A stretch of DNA of 64,000 bases from Lepidonotus clava (taxonomy: Eukaryota; Annelida; Polychaeta; Phyllodocida; Polynoidae), in NCBI GenBank assembly GCA_936440205.1, contig OW387134.1:23166908-23230907 (forward strand). The letters run 5' to 3'. The notes under the pieces were generated by a model. The model was not told where the DNA came from, did not search any database, and was given only the letters and a program-made list of their open reading frames with translations. Within the stretch, counting starts at the first letter, position 1. Each line of letters opens with the position of its first letter. Of this stretch, positions 26,336 through 41,300 are shown in pieces. The position numbers and the translations under genes were made by a program.

Positions 26336-29300
26336 TATCCACAACTTCACGTACACAGGGAATGTGATCTTCCAGTTGTTCGTTAATTTATGATAATGAA
26401 ATAAACATAGAGATGAACATATATGAAAAACATTTACATATGTAACATAATTACAAATTTTGTACAGTCCTCGTTAGGTTTTGGTAACCCAAAATAGTAC
26501 CCAGAATTTATATAGAAAAAAGTGTTCAGCTCGAAGTCCTAAGTATGCATTGGTTATCAACCATTTCCAATCAGATGGTGTTTAAGTTTGAGTTTAAACT
26601 TCACTTTTGTGGTAGCTCTCTGAACATCTGCAGCGAGTCTATCCCACAAACGAACCCCTCTAAAATAAGGACTTTGAAGCACCTTAGTCAGAGATGTGAA
26701 ATATGTCTTAAATTTCACTTTCTTATTACTTCTAAGAAATTTTCTATTTGAAGCTTCATCAAGATTTTCCTCAAAGAACTTCTGACGATACATTACCATC
26801 AAGAGATGATCCCTTCTCCGATTGTATAAAGTTTGATGACCATATAATTCCATCAAGTTTAAATAGGACATTTCAGGATGTGTTTTATTATCAATGGTTT
26901 TCAAAGCTCGTTTTTGGATAGACTCTAATTCCTCAGTTTTAGCCATCGTACATGAGTCAATAAGAAAATCCGCATAGTCTAATAACGGTATTATACACGT
27001 TTTATAGACCAGATTTGCCACAGAATTTGAAATATATGGGCAAATTTGTTTTAGTAGATATAGTTTTCTATTTGCTTTGTTATAGCTCACTTTTAACATC
27101 TTTTCCATATTTAGACTATTGTCCAATTCAACACCCAAATATTTATACGAACACACATTTTGCAGTTGAGCACCTTCAACTGTAATATATTCGGATTGAC
27201 ATCTAATTTTCATTTGCTTATTCCTAGCCAGCAACATATGTTTCGTTTTGCCAAAATTTATGGTGATTTTATTTGAGATACACCACCCCATTAGCTTCTT
27301 TACAACTTCTTGTGAGCTTTTCATTGCATTTATTGAGTCCAGAGCACTACTATAAATTATTGTATCAGCCGCATACATCTCAATTTCTGTGCCAGGATCT
27401 GAGTCCAGATAATATAACAAGTCATTAACATAAATAATAAAAAATAAAGGACCGAGTATTGAACCTTGTGGGACGCCATACGAGACAGTCGTCTCTGATG
27501 ACGTTATATTGCTGCACACAACCCGATGTTTTCTGTTTTCCAGGTAAGAGGTTACCCAGGATATTGCATCTTGTGTAAAACCATACTTATAGAGCTTATC
27601 TAATAATATTTTATGGTCAAGTGTCTCAAAAGCCTTCGAGTAATCGACAAAGATGCAACTTGTACTCATATTCCTGTCATAGTATTCATAAAAGTTTTTT
27701 ACCACCTTGAAGATGGCAGTTGATGTACTTAACTCCTTTCTGAAACCATGCTGGTTTCTATGAAAAAGGGTATTTTCTTCCATATAATTATATATTTGGT
27801 AATGAACAGCTCTTTCTAGAAGCTTTCCTGGTAGAGGTATTATAGTTATAGGCCTCCAATTATTTGCCTCTAATGGGTCTCCATCTTTCGGGATAGGAGT
27901 TATCGTTCCTACGGACCAATCAACAGGATGTTGAAACTAGGAAAGTTAGTTTTTGTTGGCATTCGACTTCGAGACCTGGAACAAATACACCCGTCCCTGT
28001 CTGGAAAAACATGGAGTTTGGAATTGTTTTTCTCTATACCTAAGAAATAATATGGTGAATGAACTGTCCAACTAACACAAGGAGATGGTTTGCAGTGGTT
28101 GAGAATTTATTTGAGAATTAAACCGACATGTTTCGACCGGTTAAGGTCTTCTTCCTAAGAGTGCAGACATTTGGTAGAATAATTTCCCAAACTTCTCGCC
28201 AAATCTCCTAGCCTTTCTAATGATAATTATGAACTGAAACAGAACAAATCATAGGAATCTGAATACGTGCCAGGGAAAACTTGCTTTGGGACAAGGAAAC
28301 TCGATGAAAACAGAAAGAATTTTTAATTGAAATGTCGGTAGTTACCCTGTCGACTGTGTGTAGTGGGGGGCAGTTGTCGCTGTCGAAGTGACTAATGACC
28401 ATAAAGTACAGATAACCACCGGGCAGGCAACACTATTTGTATTGCTGCTTTTGCAGCTGACACTGGCAATGCTGGTTTTACATAGTTAGTTCTGGGGCCA
28501 GATGTTCTTTCGGGAGTCTTGCCTCCTGTATATATGACACCAATCACGTTTATTGCCCAAACATTTGGCATGGCTGTAGTTCTGTCAGGGGCTGTTGTTG
28601 CTACAGATGCTATGGAAGGTGGGAGATTTATGAAATAAGATGTACCGAAGGTTACGTGTATGAAAAAATTCCATCTATGCAAGCACTTTTCGCGAGCACT
28701 ATTAGGATAAGCAGCTTTCCGTGGATGCAGCATCTATGCACTACATTTTAGTATACCTGAATATTAGATATTAGCAGAACATCATGACTTCTATAATATC
28801 TATAGAGAACTCGAATTTCCATTGTCAGTTTTACTTATATACCAAGGCAATTCGAAATCTTTCCCAATTTGGACCTCGTCAATTTTACATCGAATAAATG
28901 ATGGATTGATAATCTATTCGATTACCCCCAGTGGATCCCTTCAATTTGAGGTGTTCCTTGACCAGATGTGGTGAAGTGTCTCAATTTTGTTATGACTATA
29001 CATTCTTTTAAGAATCCCAAGAAAGAAAGCACCACATTGTATTTCTGATACGATTAAACGTTATGCAATATGCAACATACATGTAGTTACCCTCATAACT
29101 CAGATTCCATCAGCATACTGAGAACTACCAAATCCACGTTCCAGTATTTTTTTTTCCATTCCACTTGCCTACAAGAAAATTTACTCAAAGGAGGATTTAC
29201 TTGGCCATGGAACCGACCTTGATTCCAGCGACAGCCCTTAGGTGTCCGGCCACAGGTGATGTGAAGGTGACAGGTCGGTGTCTGCGGTCGGTGTCTTTCA

Positions 29301-32300
29301 TATGTTGGCCATCATGATCCCTTTCTAGCTTAAAGTATAAAACCAAAAATCTTAATTGATTTTTTTGAGAAGTGATTATGATGCCTGAAACATATAGAAA
29401 AAAACAAAGTTAGGGAATTCTTTATCATTATCTTCAAAAATTGCAGTTTGATTATTTGACCTCCATCCCCTAGGACGTTGTGCATTTGAGCTAAGAGTGA
29501 TCTTTTTAATTGCTCAAATATTTTAAGGAGTCTTTGTAGTATCACTTGTACAAACCCTTCCCATAAAATAACGTGACGTGCTTAAGTATTTTATTCAAAC
29601 GTTTAAAAATTTGTCAACATGTTGATATTTGAGCTGTCAAATCTCTATAAAATCATTATCTCACATAGTGTGACATTCTATACTTTAAACATATCGATCT
29701 ATGTACTAACATTTCAATACTGACCAGACAATATTAATCTGAAAGTTTAAAATGACAAAAACCTTTCTGTGGACTTAGTCTCACGAAGCCTTATCTTTGC
29801 TTTGATTCTGACAATAGGACAAAGTGAGAAATAGCATTACTAGAAATAAACGAAGACCGACGAGCGTACTATTTGCATTAATGGAAGCAACGCGTCTTGT
29901 ATCAATTATCTTGATTTCTATGTTCCAACCAATATCCGTCTTGACGCTTTCCATCCTAATGTCTTATGAGTGCAGTCTAGGTAAGACGTGTTACGATAGA
30001 CAACGGCAGACTGAATTAAGTGTATTATGAAAAATGGCGAGGTTGTTAGCATGTGCAGACTGCCGTTGGCAAGGGTAAAAATAAGATAAGTATACCCTTT
30101 GTAGGTTCCTTAATGATGTTAGATGGGCTTGTTATATACTGAGGTCATATATAAGCAACAAAGAAAGAGAGCTAATGTGGGTAGACTTTAAACAATGATT
30201 AGTATGGCTGGCTTATAATGTGATATATATATTAGTCAGAGCTAAGTTAGCTGCGCAGTGTTTAAACTCTCCTATAGAAAGGACAGTAGACTGAATGTAG
30301 ATATTTTCCGTAGAGAATAAGGGTTAATTCTATATATACTGAATGTAGAGAATTTCCGTTGACAATAGAGCCTATTTTGCCTATACTGAATGAAGAAAAT
30401 TCCGTTGACAATCGAGACTATTTTTGCCATATATAATAGAGACCCATGTCGAGGCTTCTAATGGAAATATAGACCACGCATGCTGAATTTCGGCGGTGGT
30501 GTCTGTTACCACAAGACGACAGCGTGCTAAAATGTCAGCTCGACCACAGCTTCCAGCTGCAGACAATCTAATTAACATGTCGCCGACAAGCCAACATAAC
30601 GAGGGAGTTGCTCATGTGCATGGTCCCTGACGCCCACTGGTTATGAGGCAGGTCAGGCTCGGCAGGCAGCTGAACATAATGAATCACCAAAGCCATGCTT
30701 AATAGGCGTGCCGGCAGGCCGCCCCTAAAACGTCCTCCTTAATTGATAATTAAACCTGCGTAGTTGATTGTCTCTGGCCGGGACAGCGGTGCGCGCCTGG
30801 GAGGTCGGCCATAATCCAGTTGTCGGTAACCCAGATCCCAACTAATAAAAGGCCAGGGAATATTTTACACAAAAATGCCATAATGGGCTAGTAGTAGTGA
30901 GGAAAGCATTCACTAAGGCCACCAAGAGTCTGTAGATGATTAGTAGGGACGTGGAGGTAATCTGATTACTCTACTTAATGAGCAACCACTTTTCCAATTA
31001 TACAATACCATGCAGAGTGCATACATATATATGATTTTTGCTGCGGTGGCGTCTTGGATTATATCAGGTTAAGGGCAACGCCAACGAAGCCTTACTGTCG
31101 GAGGTTTTTCATTGTATTAAATCAGTGACCCGTGAAATTGACCAGGGGTTTGTGAATAGAAATGAAATGACCCGTGAAATCGTCTCTTGAAATAGGTTGG
31201 GCATTTAGTGACAATTAGTGGTCGGGTTGGGGTGTCCCTCCCACCCTCCTCCCACCCCTGGTTGCTCATTGGTCCACTGGTCTGTCCTACTTGTGCCTGC
31301 ACGGACGGTAAGTGAGGGGGGAGGGGGTGGGAGACGCCACTCATGCCTGGATCAGTGGTGGTCAGTCACAGGTGTCGTATACGGGCTGGGCAGCCGTTGT
31401 GTTTAGGTGGGAAAGTTGGGTTGTTGATGTCCCTGCCAGTGATCAGAGCAGTGTGGACGGGAGTAGGTTTTCATTGGTCTATTCTAAACAATGCAAATGA
31501 CCTATTGGCGTCACCTGAGGATGGGTTTGATTGGCCTATTCAGGGTTGAATGAACTGCCGGTGCCATGAGAAGGGCTTTTCACAGAGAGACCTGCCAGCA
31601 ACAGACCCTGTTGATTGGCCTTGACTGTGTGTGTGCAACGTTTGTTGGTGTGTGGCTGGACTCTCCTGTTGCCACCGCAGATACCGGACCCCAGGGCAGG
31701 GGTCCGGACAGTCGGGGACTTCTTGTTTTTAATCATAGTTACCCTATGATATTGTGTGATAATAGTAACGAAGTAATTGAATGTGCATGGGTTGAGAGCT
31801 TGAGAATGATACGATACGCTACTCTTAAATTGAGGTTTCTGTGTATTGCAATTGACCTGATCATATCGAAACGGTTTCACGGTTAAATCCGCCTATCCAC
31901 AGAACCCGGCATGTAAAATATCATTTAGCATTGGGAACCCTCAAGCTTTACTTACAGATATCTTTTTTTCAGAATTTAAGAAAGAATCGGTTGATTTCTA
32001 TTCTGTATTAGAATGGATTCTATTCTTCTGGATTTTTAAATTGGGCAATGGTAAAGGTAATGCCTAACTCGCTGTAAACTATATCTGAAGTATTTTTAGG
32101 TTCGGATGCCCCCTCATCTACATGGCGACTGTGAGCAGCTTAGATTAATTCAGACAAGTACAAATTGCATCCTATAATTCACTGATAGAATAGGAACTAG
32201 GTAAAGTCAAATACATCCGGATATTGTCTAAAATAACTAGAGCAAAAACGACGAAGCAGAATCTATAGCGCCTTGTCACACCTCGTCTACTGAATGCAAC

Positions 32301-35300
32301 AGAATACAATTTGTTTCTAGCTTTATTCCAATACGGTGATAGAGCTGCTCGTGAACTAATGACTGATTATTAATTTGGAAATACGAATGTTGAGTTTTGA
32401 TTAAACCTCAGGACAATCTATGTTATAGCACGTTTTTCAAAAGAAAATCGGAAAGTTAGGTGTTATGTTTAATCGTCCCGGGGACTGCATCGCCATTGAG
32501 TACCGAATGAGCTGACCAAAGGTGGGGTTTGGAATTAATCAATTGCTTAAAGATATAGTACCTCTTGTATTCTAAATAATGATCAAATAGTTATCCTCCC
32601 AGTATGTATTTCCGCAGCCGACAAAGATTTTAGACAAGAAATGTATTCAGGTACAAAGATAACAAATGACTATGAATGCAGTACCACAACCCCCACTATA
32701 TAGTACTCTGTGACCAGACAATGAAAACTCATTATCAGACGGACATCCCCAGGACTGTTCGGACCTTTGCTAGTGGCATCAAGGATCAAGACGGTCTTTG
32801 ATCCGCAGCCTTTGATAGTAGAATCCAGTAGAAGCTCGGTAGCTGTCACTCCGTAGTCAGCGAATTATTCACTATCTGGTGAGTGATGTAAAGGGTTTGA
32901 GAGTCTGAATAGAACAGTATGGAGACAGACAGGTGATCAGCTCCTTCCCTAAGGCCCGATCAGATACAGAGACAAGAAAGAAAATCATAAACTCAACCCA
33001 GCTCAGCAGTTAGGTTGAGTTGTCTACGACTGTCTAGTCGGTATGAATGTGACTGGGCCTTTACTCCTCAAGCTATTGGTACCCTAGAAATGCGGCAATC
33101 CCACGGTCTCCTCGAAACACTATACTCGCCACGTTAGCTGCTTAATGGGTTTACTGGCAATTAAGATGTGGGATCCCAGGTTTTAGCGGTATATGAGGAC
33201 CGCTAATGACAAGTGCTGAGAGAAAAGGATGAGAATGGGGTTAGATTGTGGGGGTAGAATGAAAGGAAGATCTTATGATCATACTTGGTGCTGGGCCCAC
33301 GGCGGCGCTTGTCGAAGATTAATGCCGGAGACAGTGTGTTTACAGCAACTGACGATCCTCCCCTAGCCACTCAGAGACGCTTTGCACTTTGTTACATGAA
33401 GCGGGTATTGATTTATTGTGAATATCAGGCTAAATGTGGCCGTCCTCCCCGCGCAGAGGACAAGACATGGTTCTGCCATAAAAAAGCGTAAGCTGAAGCC
33501 ATTGGGGTTCCTGTATGGAAAAACGACGTGAGGAATGAGGAAGTGCAGTAAGGTCGGTATTTAAATGGCCAGAAAACTGATAAGCATCAAAAAGCACTTT
33601 GAACGAAAAGTGTTAGGCGGGGCTGGCACAAGAGGGTGGGGGGGGGGGGGGTCACGGTCGGCATTATTTTACTATCTGATGCTGAAACGAGAGAGTGTGA
33701 AGTGTCCAAATCGTCTGACAACGCCACATGTACTCGTCCACACTCCTGGTGAATTTGGAGGACAGTGTCTGAGTGTTGTGATATTCATAGGTGAACGACT
33801 GCTAAGTTGAAGTGAGAGATTTCTGTCTTGATACCATCACCCCAACGTATGTACCGTTGGTAGGCTCTATTCTTATCAGAAGTTATACAAGAAAACCCTG
33901 TAATATTTGAGAAGCAAGAGGGTGAACCTCAGTGGATCTCAGATCAGTTCTTGGGCATTAAGAACTATACCTTACGTACATCTGCATGCTCTCCTTACCA
34001 CCTTCCCCTACCTATACACTACCTGTACTCCCACTTCTACCACATCCAGGGACGGATCAAGAGATTTCCAAAGGGGGGGGGGGGGGCCCGCTTATATAAG
34101 AATTTGAGGCGCCTATCCAGGGGCTAGAATTTTACATTAAAAAAACTATATTTGGCAAAAATGGGGTGGGGGGGTCCCTGACATCTCCCATCCTGCACTC
34201 CACCTGCCTTCAGTCTCTAGGGTGTCCGTGACAACGGAATATTGGAGGGGGGGGGGGGGGGGGTAGAGAGAATATCATGTCACAGCCGGAGCGACGGTCA
34301 TCCGGCTTTTCATATCTTAAAGGTCCTCCAAGCGGCCAGTGGAGGTTGGCGTGCAGGCGTCGGACTGGGAGTCATTTCCCCAACAAATGGGAGCATCACC
34401 TAAGGAAGCCGCCCAATTACGGGTTCTACGTGAGCCTGGTGCGACTGGTCACGTTGTCACTATTAGTTGTCTACTGTCCTCATGGCGAACCGTCTTCTCT
34501 AGGGACGGGAGTTATCCTCCCACGTCTTCCAGTATTCTGAGGTGAATGAGCGAGATGGTCCCGCTCTATGAATTTCCACACGTAGATTAGAACGAGGGTT
34601 TCTATGACCTAATGAAAACATTCATTGTTACTGAGATATGAAGAGTTCAAATAGCTTTTTTTCAATTGTAAGATGCACAATTTCATTCAACGATTTTCAT
34701 TGCTGCAAACTAGCAACCTCTAGCGAGTACAGACCACCAGGAGCTAATGATTTAAGGATTGACACTGGGTGTTGATGCGTGATTCCTGGTACCTCCAGTT
34801 TTCCGTCATTATGTTCCACAATTTCAGCTGGACATCCAAATATTGTACAATATATAAAAGTTGAATATATGGTCTATCAGGCAATATAAAATATGTAACA
34901 ATTAGATGTTTAGGCACTGATATATTAAGCCGAAAATACAAAAATTCAATGTTTTGCTAACATTTTTTTAACAAGGATATCTCGGTAACCACTCAATATA
35001 AGGATCTGAAATTTTGTATAATGCCTCATGAGACTCATGATGAGGGAAGGGTGTCTCAGATTCTCCATTTTGGTCTTAGTTTTTAGTTTATGTCATGTAG
35101 AAAAAAATGTAGAAAAATGTATAAAGAGTTACCCGTTTTTTCACAGAAAATAAAAACTAAGGCCTAAATTAATAATCTGAGACACCCTTCTCTCGAGAAG
35201 AATCTTAAGAACATGTGTTAAAAATCTCAGTGATATTGTTTTTATAGTTATTGAGGTATCAACGTTCAAAAAAATATATTGAAAAAATAAGTTTTAAATT

Positions 35301-38300
35301 CACAATTTCTTAAAATCTAATTTCCAATGTAAAATGCTCATCGCTCTACCATTAGATGGAGAAAAATATTAGCTTTCATTTGATGTATAATATGGTACTA
35401 TAGCTAATATAGATGCTATTTTATCTGCAAAAACGCAAATGGTGGCTCAACCTCCCGTGTCAATCCTTAATAAAACCGTCCACCACGTCCGTTTTACAGA
35501 GCAGGACACAGATAGAAGTGAGGTACTTGAAATAGAGCCGTTTGATAAAAACGAATTAAAGTCTTTTTCGTGCCACTTAGGAGAAAGGGAGACGTGAGAT
35601 TGGAAAATCATTTCATAAAACACGGAAAAGCAAAACACCATCAATGTGTGCCCTTTGTTCAGGGTCACCCACGCCTGGTGCTGACGTCAGCAGTCGTTAA
35701 TTGGGGGTATGGTATGGATCTCCTCCAGGTGTGAGCACCGGCAGGAGGAGAAAGAGTACGGACTGGTTTCCAAAGCCCAAGGCCAACAGCCCCAAATCAC
35801 AGGTGGGCTCACATTACTGCCAGCCTCTGCGTTAGCTATACCTTTACGGTAGATGAGCGGGGGGGGGGGGGGAGGGGGTGATAACTTCTCAACCAAAGAT
35901 TGCTTTCAAAAACGCACACCTGTAGATGTTAGAAAAGAAATGAGAGGGCCCTCTTCCAGGAAGGTTTTACCTTGAGAAGCATTACTTTGAGTGGCTTATG
36001 TGTTTCAGTATGTTATGTTTAATTCAGTATTGAATATGTAATATAAGAAAATGATGCTGAACTCTGTATAGTGTTCAGACAGAATATAATGCTCTGCATA
36101 AATCTCCGGTGTCATGGGGTCTTTAGTTTGGGTAAGAACCCTTCGTCTTCATTGATTTAAAAGGGTTAAAAGTATCATTGGATGAAGTATGATATAATAG
36201 CGCAGACTCAATTTTAATACACCGTAAAATAATATTATGAGCACTTGTCTGGAGGACATTATGTTGCCGAGGACAACGTCAGAAGGTGATTTGTCCAGCC
36301 ATACACTCTTCAATCAGTTCTTCAGAAATTTGCTTCTTATATCTTGTGTTGGCAGCCAACAGATCCGCTGGGAGAGTGTTTGCCTTGTCGGCCGTCTTGA
36401 ACCCGGTGACGGACCAATGATAAGTGAGGCTAGGTTTTTCCGGTGGCTGATTCCACTGGTCTGCGGCGGTCGTCTTTGTTAGCGCCACTGTCAGAGTCCT
36501 GATAGCAAATGCCCCTCCGACGTCGGCCGCTGCCACCCCACAATCATAGTGTTTGGCGTTCAATTTCCAGCCGTCTTTCTGGTCACAAGACCCTTACCCA
36601 CCACTCAGATGAGAAATTTTGATCTTTTTTTTTGTTTGTGGTTTCATGGGTTTTCGTAATGACTGGTGTCTGGGGGACTATATATATGTGGGATGTTTCA
36701 CTGGGTTTTCGTAATGACTGGTGTCTGGGGGACTATATATATGTGGGATGTTTCACTGGGATTAGTTTGTATTAGGTGGGTAATTGTGAACGAAATTGAG
36801 ATGTAGCAGTATTCTGCATATCACCACATCAACTGTCATTCCATCGCGTGTATCACTGGTCAACAGGGATACCATGTATATCTGCCTGATGTTGTCAATA
36901 AAACTAATTAATAAAGAGTTCTGACTCCCAAAGTTAAGGCCTACCATTATCACAAGCACTACAACTAGGTTTAGTGTTTATCATTTCGAGGGTTTGCTCT
37001 TATGTTACGGATATTAGCTAAAATACAGACCTTTTGATGAGAATCAGTAAACAAAAGAAATCATAACACTGTAAAAGTAAAATCCTAAGACCCTCGAGTG
37101 AGGATCAATAATTGGGCATGTAAATCTACGGAGAACATGCGCAAAGTCAATTCTTGTAGACGTTAAATATCAAGATATTAAGATTACACTGTATAAGAAG
37201 TAACCAAGAAAGCAGTCGATTAATCAAACCCGACAGCGAACTAAGGCTCCAGAGACCCTCTTTTGGTTTCACACTTAGATATTCCTGCTAGATAACAGTC
37301 TGATTGTATTTACAAACGCGCGTATTGTAATCGATGTTTCGTGACCCCTGCTTCTTGGGAAGGAACTGTGATGCAGTAGCCCATAACACACTACAACCCA
37401 CCTAATCCCCTCCCCTACCCCACTCTAGGAGGTTCTATTGGGTATGATGGTATTGACATGTTGCTCCCCCTACCGCCCATATTTGGCCCCCGGGATGCAG
37501 GCCTGTCCACCCCAGCCGTAACTCTTAGTCCCCATCTTACCGGACCGAAAACAGCTCCCTTGTGTTTATCTCCAGCACTCTTTGACTCCATTTAATAATC
37601 ACCATCCGCCCACTTTATGTCCGTCATACAAAAAGAAAAGATGAAAATTGAACTTCATAATGATTTTACCCGACGAAATCCTTTTAAAAGGAAATTTGTA
37701 TTTCTTCAGACATTCCGGCAGGAATTCCGGTCACCGGCCCGCCGGTGATGGACGGAGGGAATCATATCAAGGAAAAGGTCTATGAATAGCAAAGTAGCTT
37801 CAATCAGGACTGGGCACCCGGCTACCCCTATCTGATTTTGATTCCCAAATACTCTCTCCCAGTCCCAGTGCGGCGAACCCATTATTCAGGGTGTGCGGGT
37901 GTAAGTGTAAATATATGTAACTGGGAGGGACTAGATGGCAGTGGGCGCGAATGAGGTATAACGCAGATGACCGATGTGACCTTTGGGTGGAGAGAGGGGT
38001 CAGCAGCGGTCAAGTCCTGCCGTGCCTCCCACGGCTCTTATCTACTCATGGCCGGGCAGTGTGAGCGGCAAATGACGTGACCCCACTGACCCCTACTTAC
38101 CTTGACCCATACTAAGAGGACAAAGGTAGTGCCGGACTCTATAGAACGGAATAACTCAACTTATCATCATCCATATTTGGACGATTGATCTGACGGCCAT
38201 ATCCTTGGCAAATTCCCCTTTGCGGCGATGCACCCGTTTGATTCGGAGCTTAATCGCTTGGTAGTCTTAGAGGGAAATTACGGTAACGGGAAATAATTAT

Positions 38301-41300
38301 ACAGGAATAAAAACTTAACCTCAAATTAGATTAAGCGTGCTCCATTTAGCCACTGTAATTAGAAAAAACTATTTGCTCATTGTCAGTAAATAGAAATTAT
38401 CACTTCGACGTCCCAGTAGGCCTACGTGTAGATAAGTAATCCATGAAAATCCAAATGGCCGTCATAAATGGACCTGTATATTCTCTCACTCTATTTTCAT
38501 GACAGGCACAGGCCGTATGTGCAATGGGTAAGGGAACGTCTGACTTCTCTACTATACTACTGATATTGCCCGTTTTACTGCCACCGCTGTGGGCTGAACG
38601 ATTTGGCTTTCCTCCAGCCCTGCCTCTACTGCCAACTGACACAATGTCTGCGGGTCTGCGTGCTGTAACACAAGCCTATAGTCACGTCAAATAAAGACAA
38701 ATATTGTCGGCGGCAGGCGGCTGCTGAAATGCCGTTAAAGCTCACTAAAGCCAGGTCTATAAGCCGGAAACCCCAGGATTACTACATTCAGGTGGTTAGT
38801 TCGCAGGGGGAATTCGGGTGTGGTTCACGGTTCATTCATTACGTGTCTATTATCAGTAGTATGAAAAATTATGACCGGTCATGAAGAGTGCATTTGGGAC
38901 TGCCTGTACTTTTGTTCTTGTTTCTATTCCAGATTTTATTTCCGAAGCGATGCAGGTACATTTCTGAATACAAAGGCTCGTGGAAGTCTGGTTGTTCGTA
39001 GCAATGAATTGCTGGAACTTATAATCAAAATACGTAGCCTTAAAACATAATTGGCCAGTAGCTATTGAATCCTCAAGGCTCTGTCTTTTTTGTTTTTAAT
39101 GTTTTATTTGCAATAAACTTCAGGGTTGCCCCTGGTTTTCAGATTATTACATTGATTAGCATACATTATGAAAAATGTACAAAAGTGGAATTCACAAAAC
39201 AGTAATCAACAATATTACATCACCAATTGGGAGCATAGACATCATAACACATCATAGCACATGTAATCAATATATAGATTGTAGGAACTGTCTATTGTAT
39301 ACTGTAGTATAGTAGTAGTAAAATATGTTAATGCATTTTAGTCTCCTTGTTTTTCATGGTTCAATATGAAAACCCAGGAAAAGCACCCTCTCCTTTGATG
39401 AAGTCTGTCCAGGCGGTCCAGTTGTCAAAGTGGGTAGGGGCAGTCTAGTTCAAGGGAAGAGATAGAGACAAAAGCCACGGGTAGGTCCCACGGGGATGTG
39501 TGTAGTGGACATGGCCGCGGGTAGGTGTGTGATTGGCTGAGACAGATGGCACTGTAGAGATAAGAACATATAGGCAATGAAACATTGTTCACGTTTGAAC
39601 GGATTTTCCTAAAGAAGTCGGAATTGCCGAATAACACATTTACAACTTTCACTATACTACTTCCCGTACAATGACTGAATGTTCCCTGAATTAATGGCAA
39701 CTTTCAATATACTACTTCATTTTTTGCCAACTATCCCAAATTCCCTGATGTTTTGTAGTACCAGTTGACTGTGTGTTTTGAGTATATAGGTTTATTGTAC
39801 CTTCACATAAAAGTTCATGGTAACCCACCGTATGCTGTTCCCGTTTGTCTGAACTTCATCGAATTTAAAAAGTAAAATGAAATCAAGAAAAGAGAAAATA
39901 TGAGGTTTCTGTGTGCCAATTATCGTATAAATATATAGTAGAGCTTGTAGATGACAAAAACAATGACCAGAGATGGTATCAAATATTTCGTAGGTTGAGT
40001 TTTGAAAACGACGTTTTGTTTCATTTTCAGTAGATTTGCCAACGATTATTATGCACACAATGGATATACCCATCAAATAACTGTAAAACAAGTCTGGCAT
40101 TAATTTCAGACTAGTGCTTTATAATTACACTAGGGACATGGTGGTCTAGACGTATATGTTTAGTTGCGGTATTGACCCCAGTGCCTGACGATGATATAGG
40201 AGCTACGAGCTGCAAGTGCCGGGAGCAGTGGTCAAGCCGCGGTCATCAAATATTCAGCGAGCAGGGAGGTGGGGGTCGGTCGGTATGATATGGCACGGTC
40301 ACCAGCTAGTCGCAGATGGCGGCTGGAGATTGGCCCCGGCCCGGGGGGGTTGGGGGCAAGACGAAGCGGCCTTGGTCCCTGATGAGTGGGCGCTAGAACA
40401 AGGGTGGGCTGGGCGCTCATCATACTTAGAACTGCTCGCCTGTCATACATTGCCTTGTTTATGTCTCCGTGTGTGGTCAGTGGGGTGGTCACTGCTGCAT
40501 CCGTACAGTATACCTTGGACAAAGCCAGGTAGTATGGTGTGTAGTGTGAAAGATGGTAGGGAATTTTGTCAGCAAGGTATGGTAGTGTAAAATCGTATGT
40601 AACTCCTTAAAGCTCCTTTGGAGTCTTGGGCTGGGAAACATTTGGTAATATATGGTAAAACCGAGCACGGTATATACATTCTATATCATAAAGATGGACT
40701 ATTAACATGATTGAAATCGATGGGACTTGGTGCCGCCCACATACAATAAACGTATTGTTGCAACAAAGCCAAGGCGATAAAAGATTAATGCCAGGTGCAT
40801 AGGTAATGTAAATGATTGAAAGAACAGATAACATTTTATGTCAAGGAAGAGTTGTAAACAAATTGTGATAAGAGAATTATTAGTTCCTTATGGGGATTTA
40901 TATGATGGAGTGTAAGGCCATCAACGGTAAGACCATAATGAAAGGCGTAGGGTTCACGATGGATCTGTGGGGATAGTGATGGAGCATAAGGCTGTAATAA
41001 AGCCTAAGGTCGTGATGGCGGACGGTCGGGCAGGGCTGGTAGTTATAGGCCACCAGAGTCCACTAGCAGTGCTTCTGTAGTACCTCATAGAAAGGTTCTC
41101 CATTATGAAGCATAAAGGGGCGATAATAGATAATGCCACCAAGCCCTGACGTCAGTTTCAGCTAGCTGATGAGAACGATCAGGTCGTGATAGAATGGATA
41201 GCAGTGTGAATTATTTGGACAAGAAATTGACTAAATCCATGCTAGAAGGTTTAGTAATTTTTTAGGACAGGGCAAGAAAAAAACAAGTACAAAAGAGTTT

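Noticed and set aside
28392-28733. 113-residue minus frame, with a similar-looking hydrophobic reading on the plus strand
   Set aside because: Considered as a gene or retroelement remnant, but I could not match either strand to a family.
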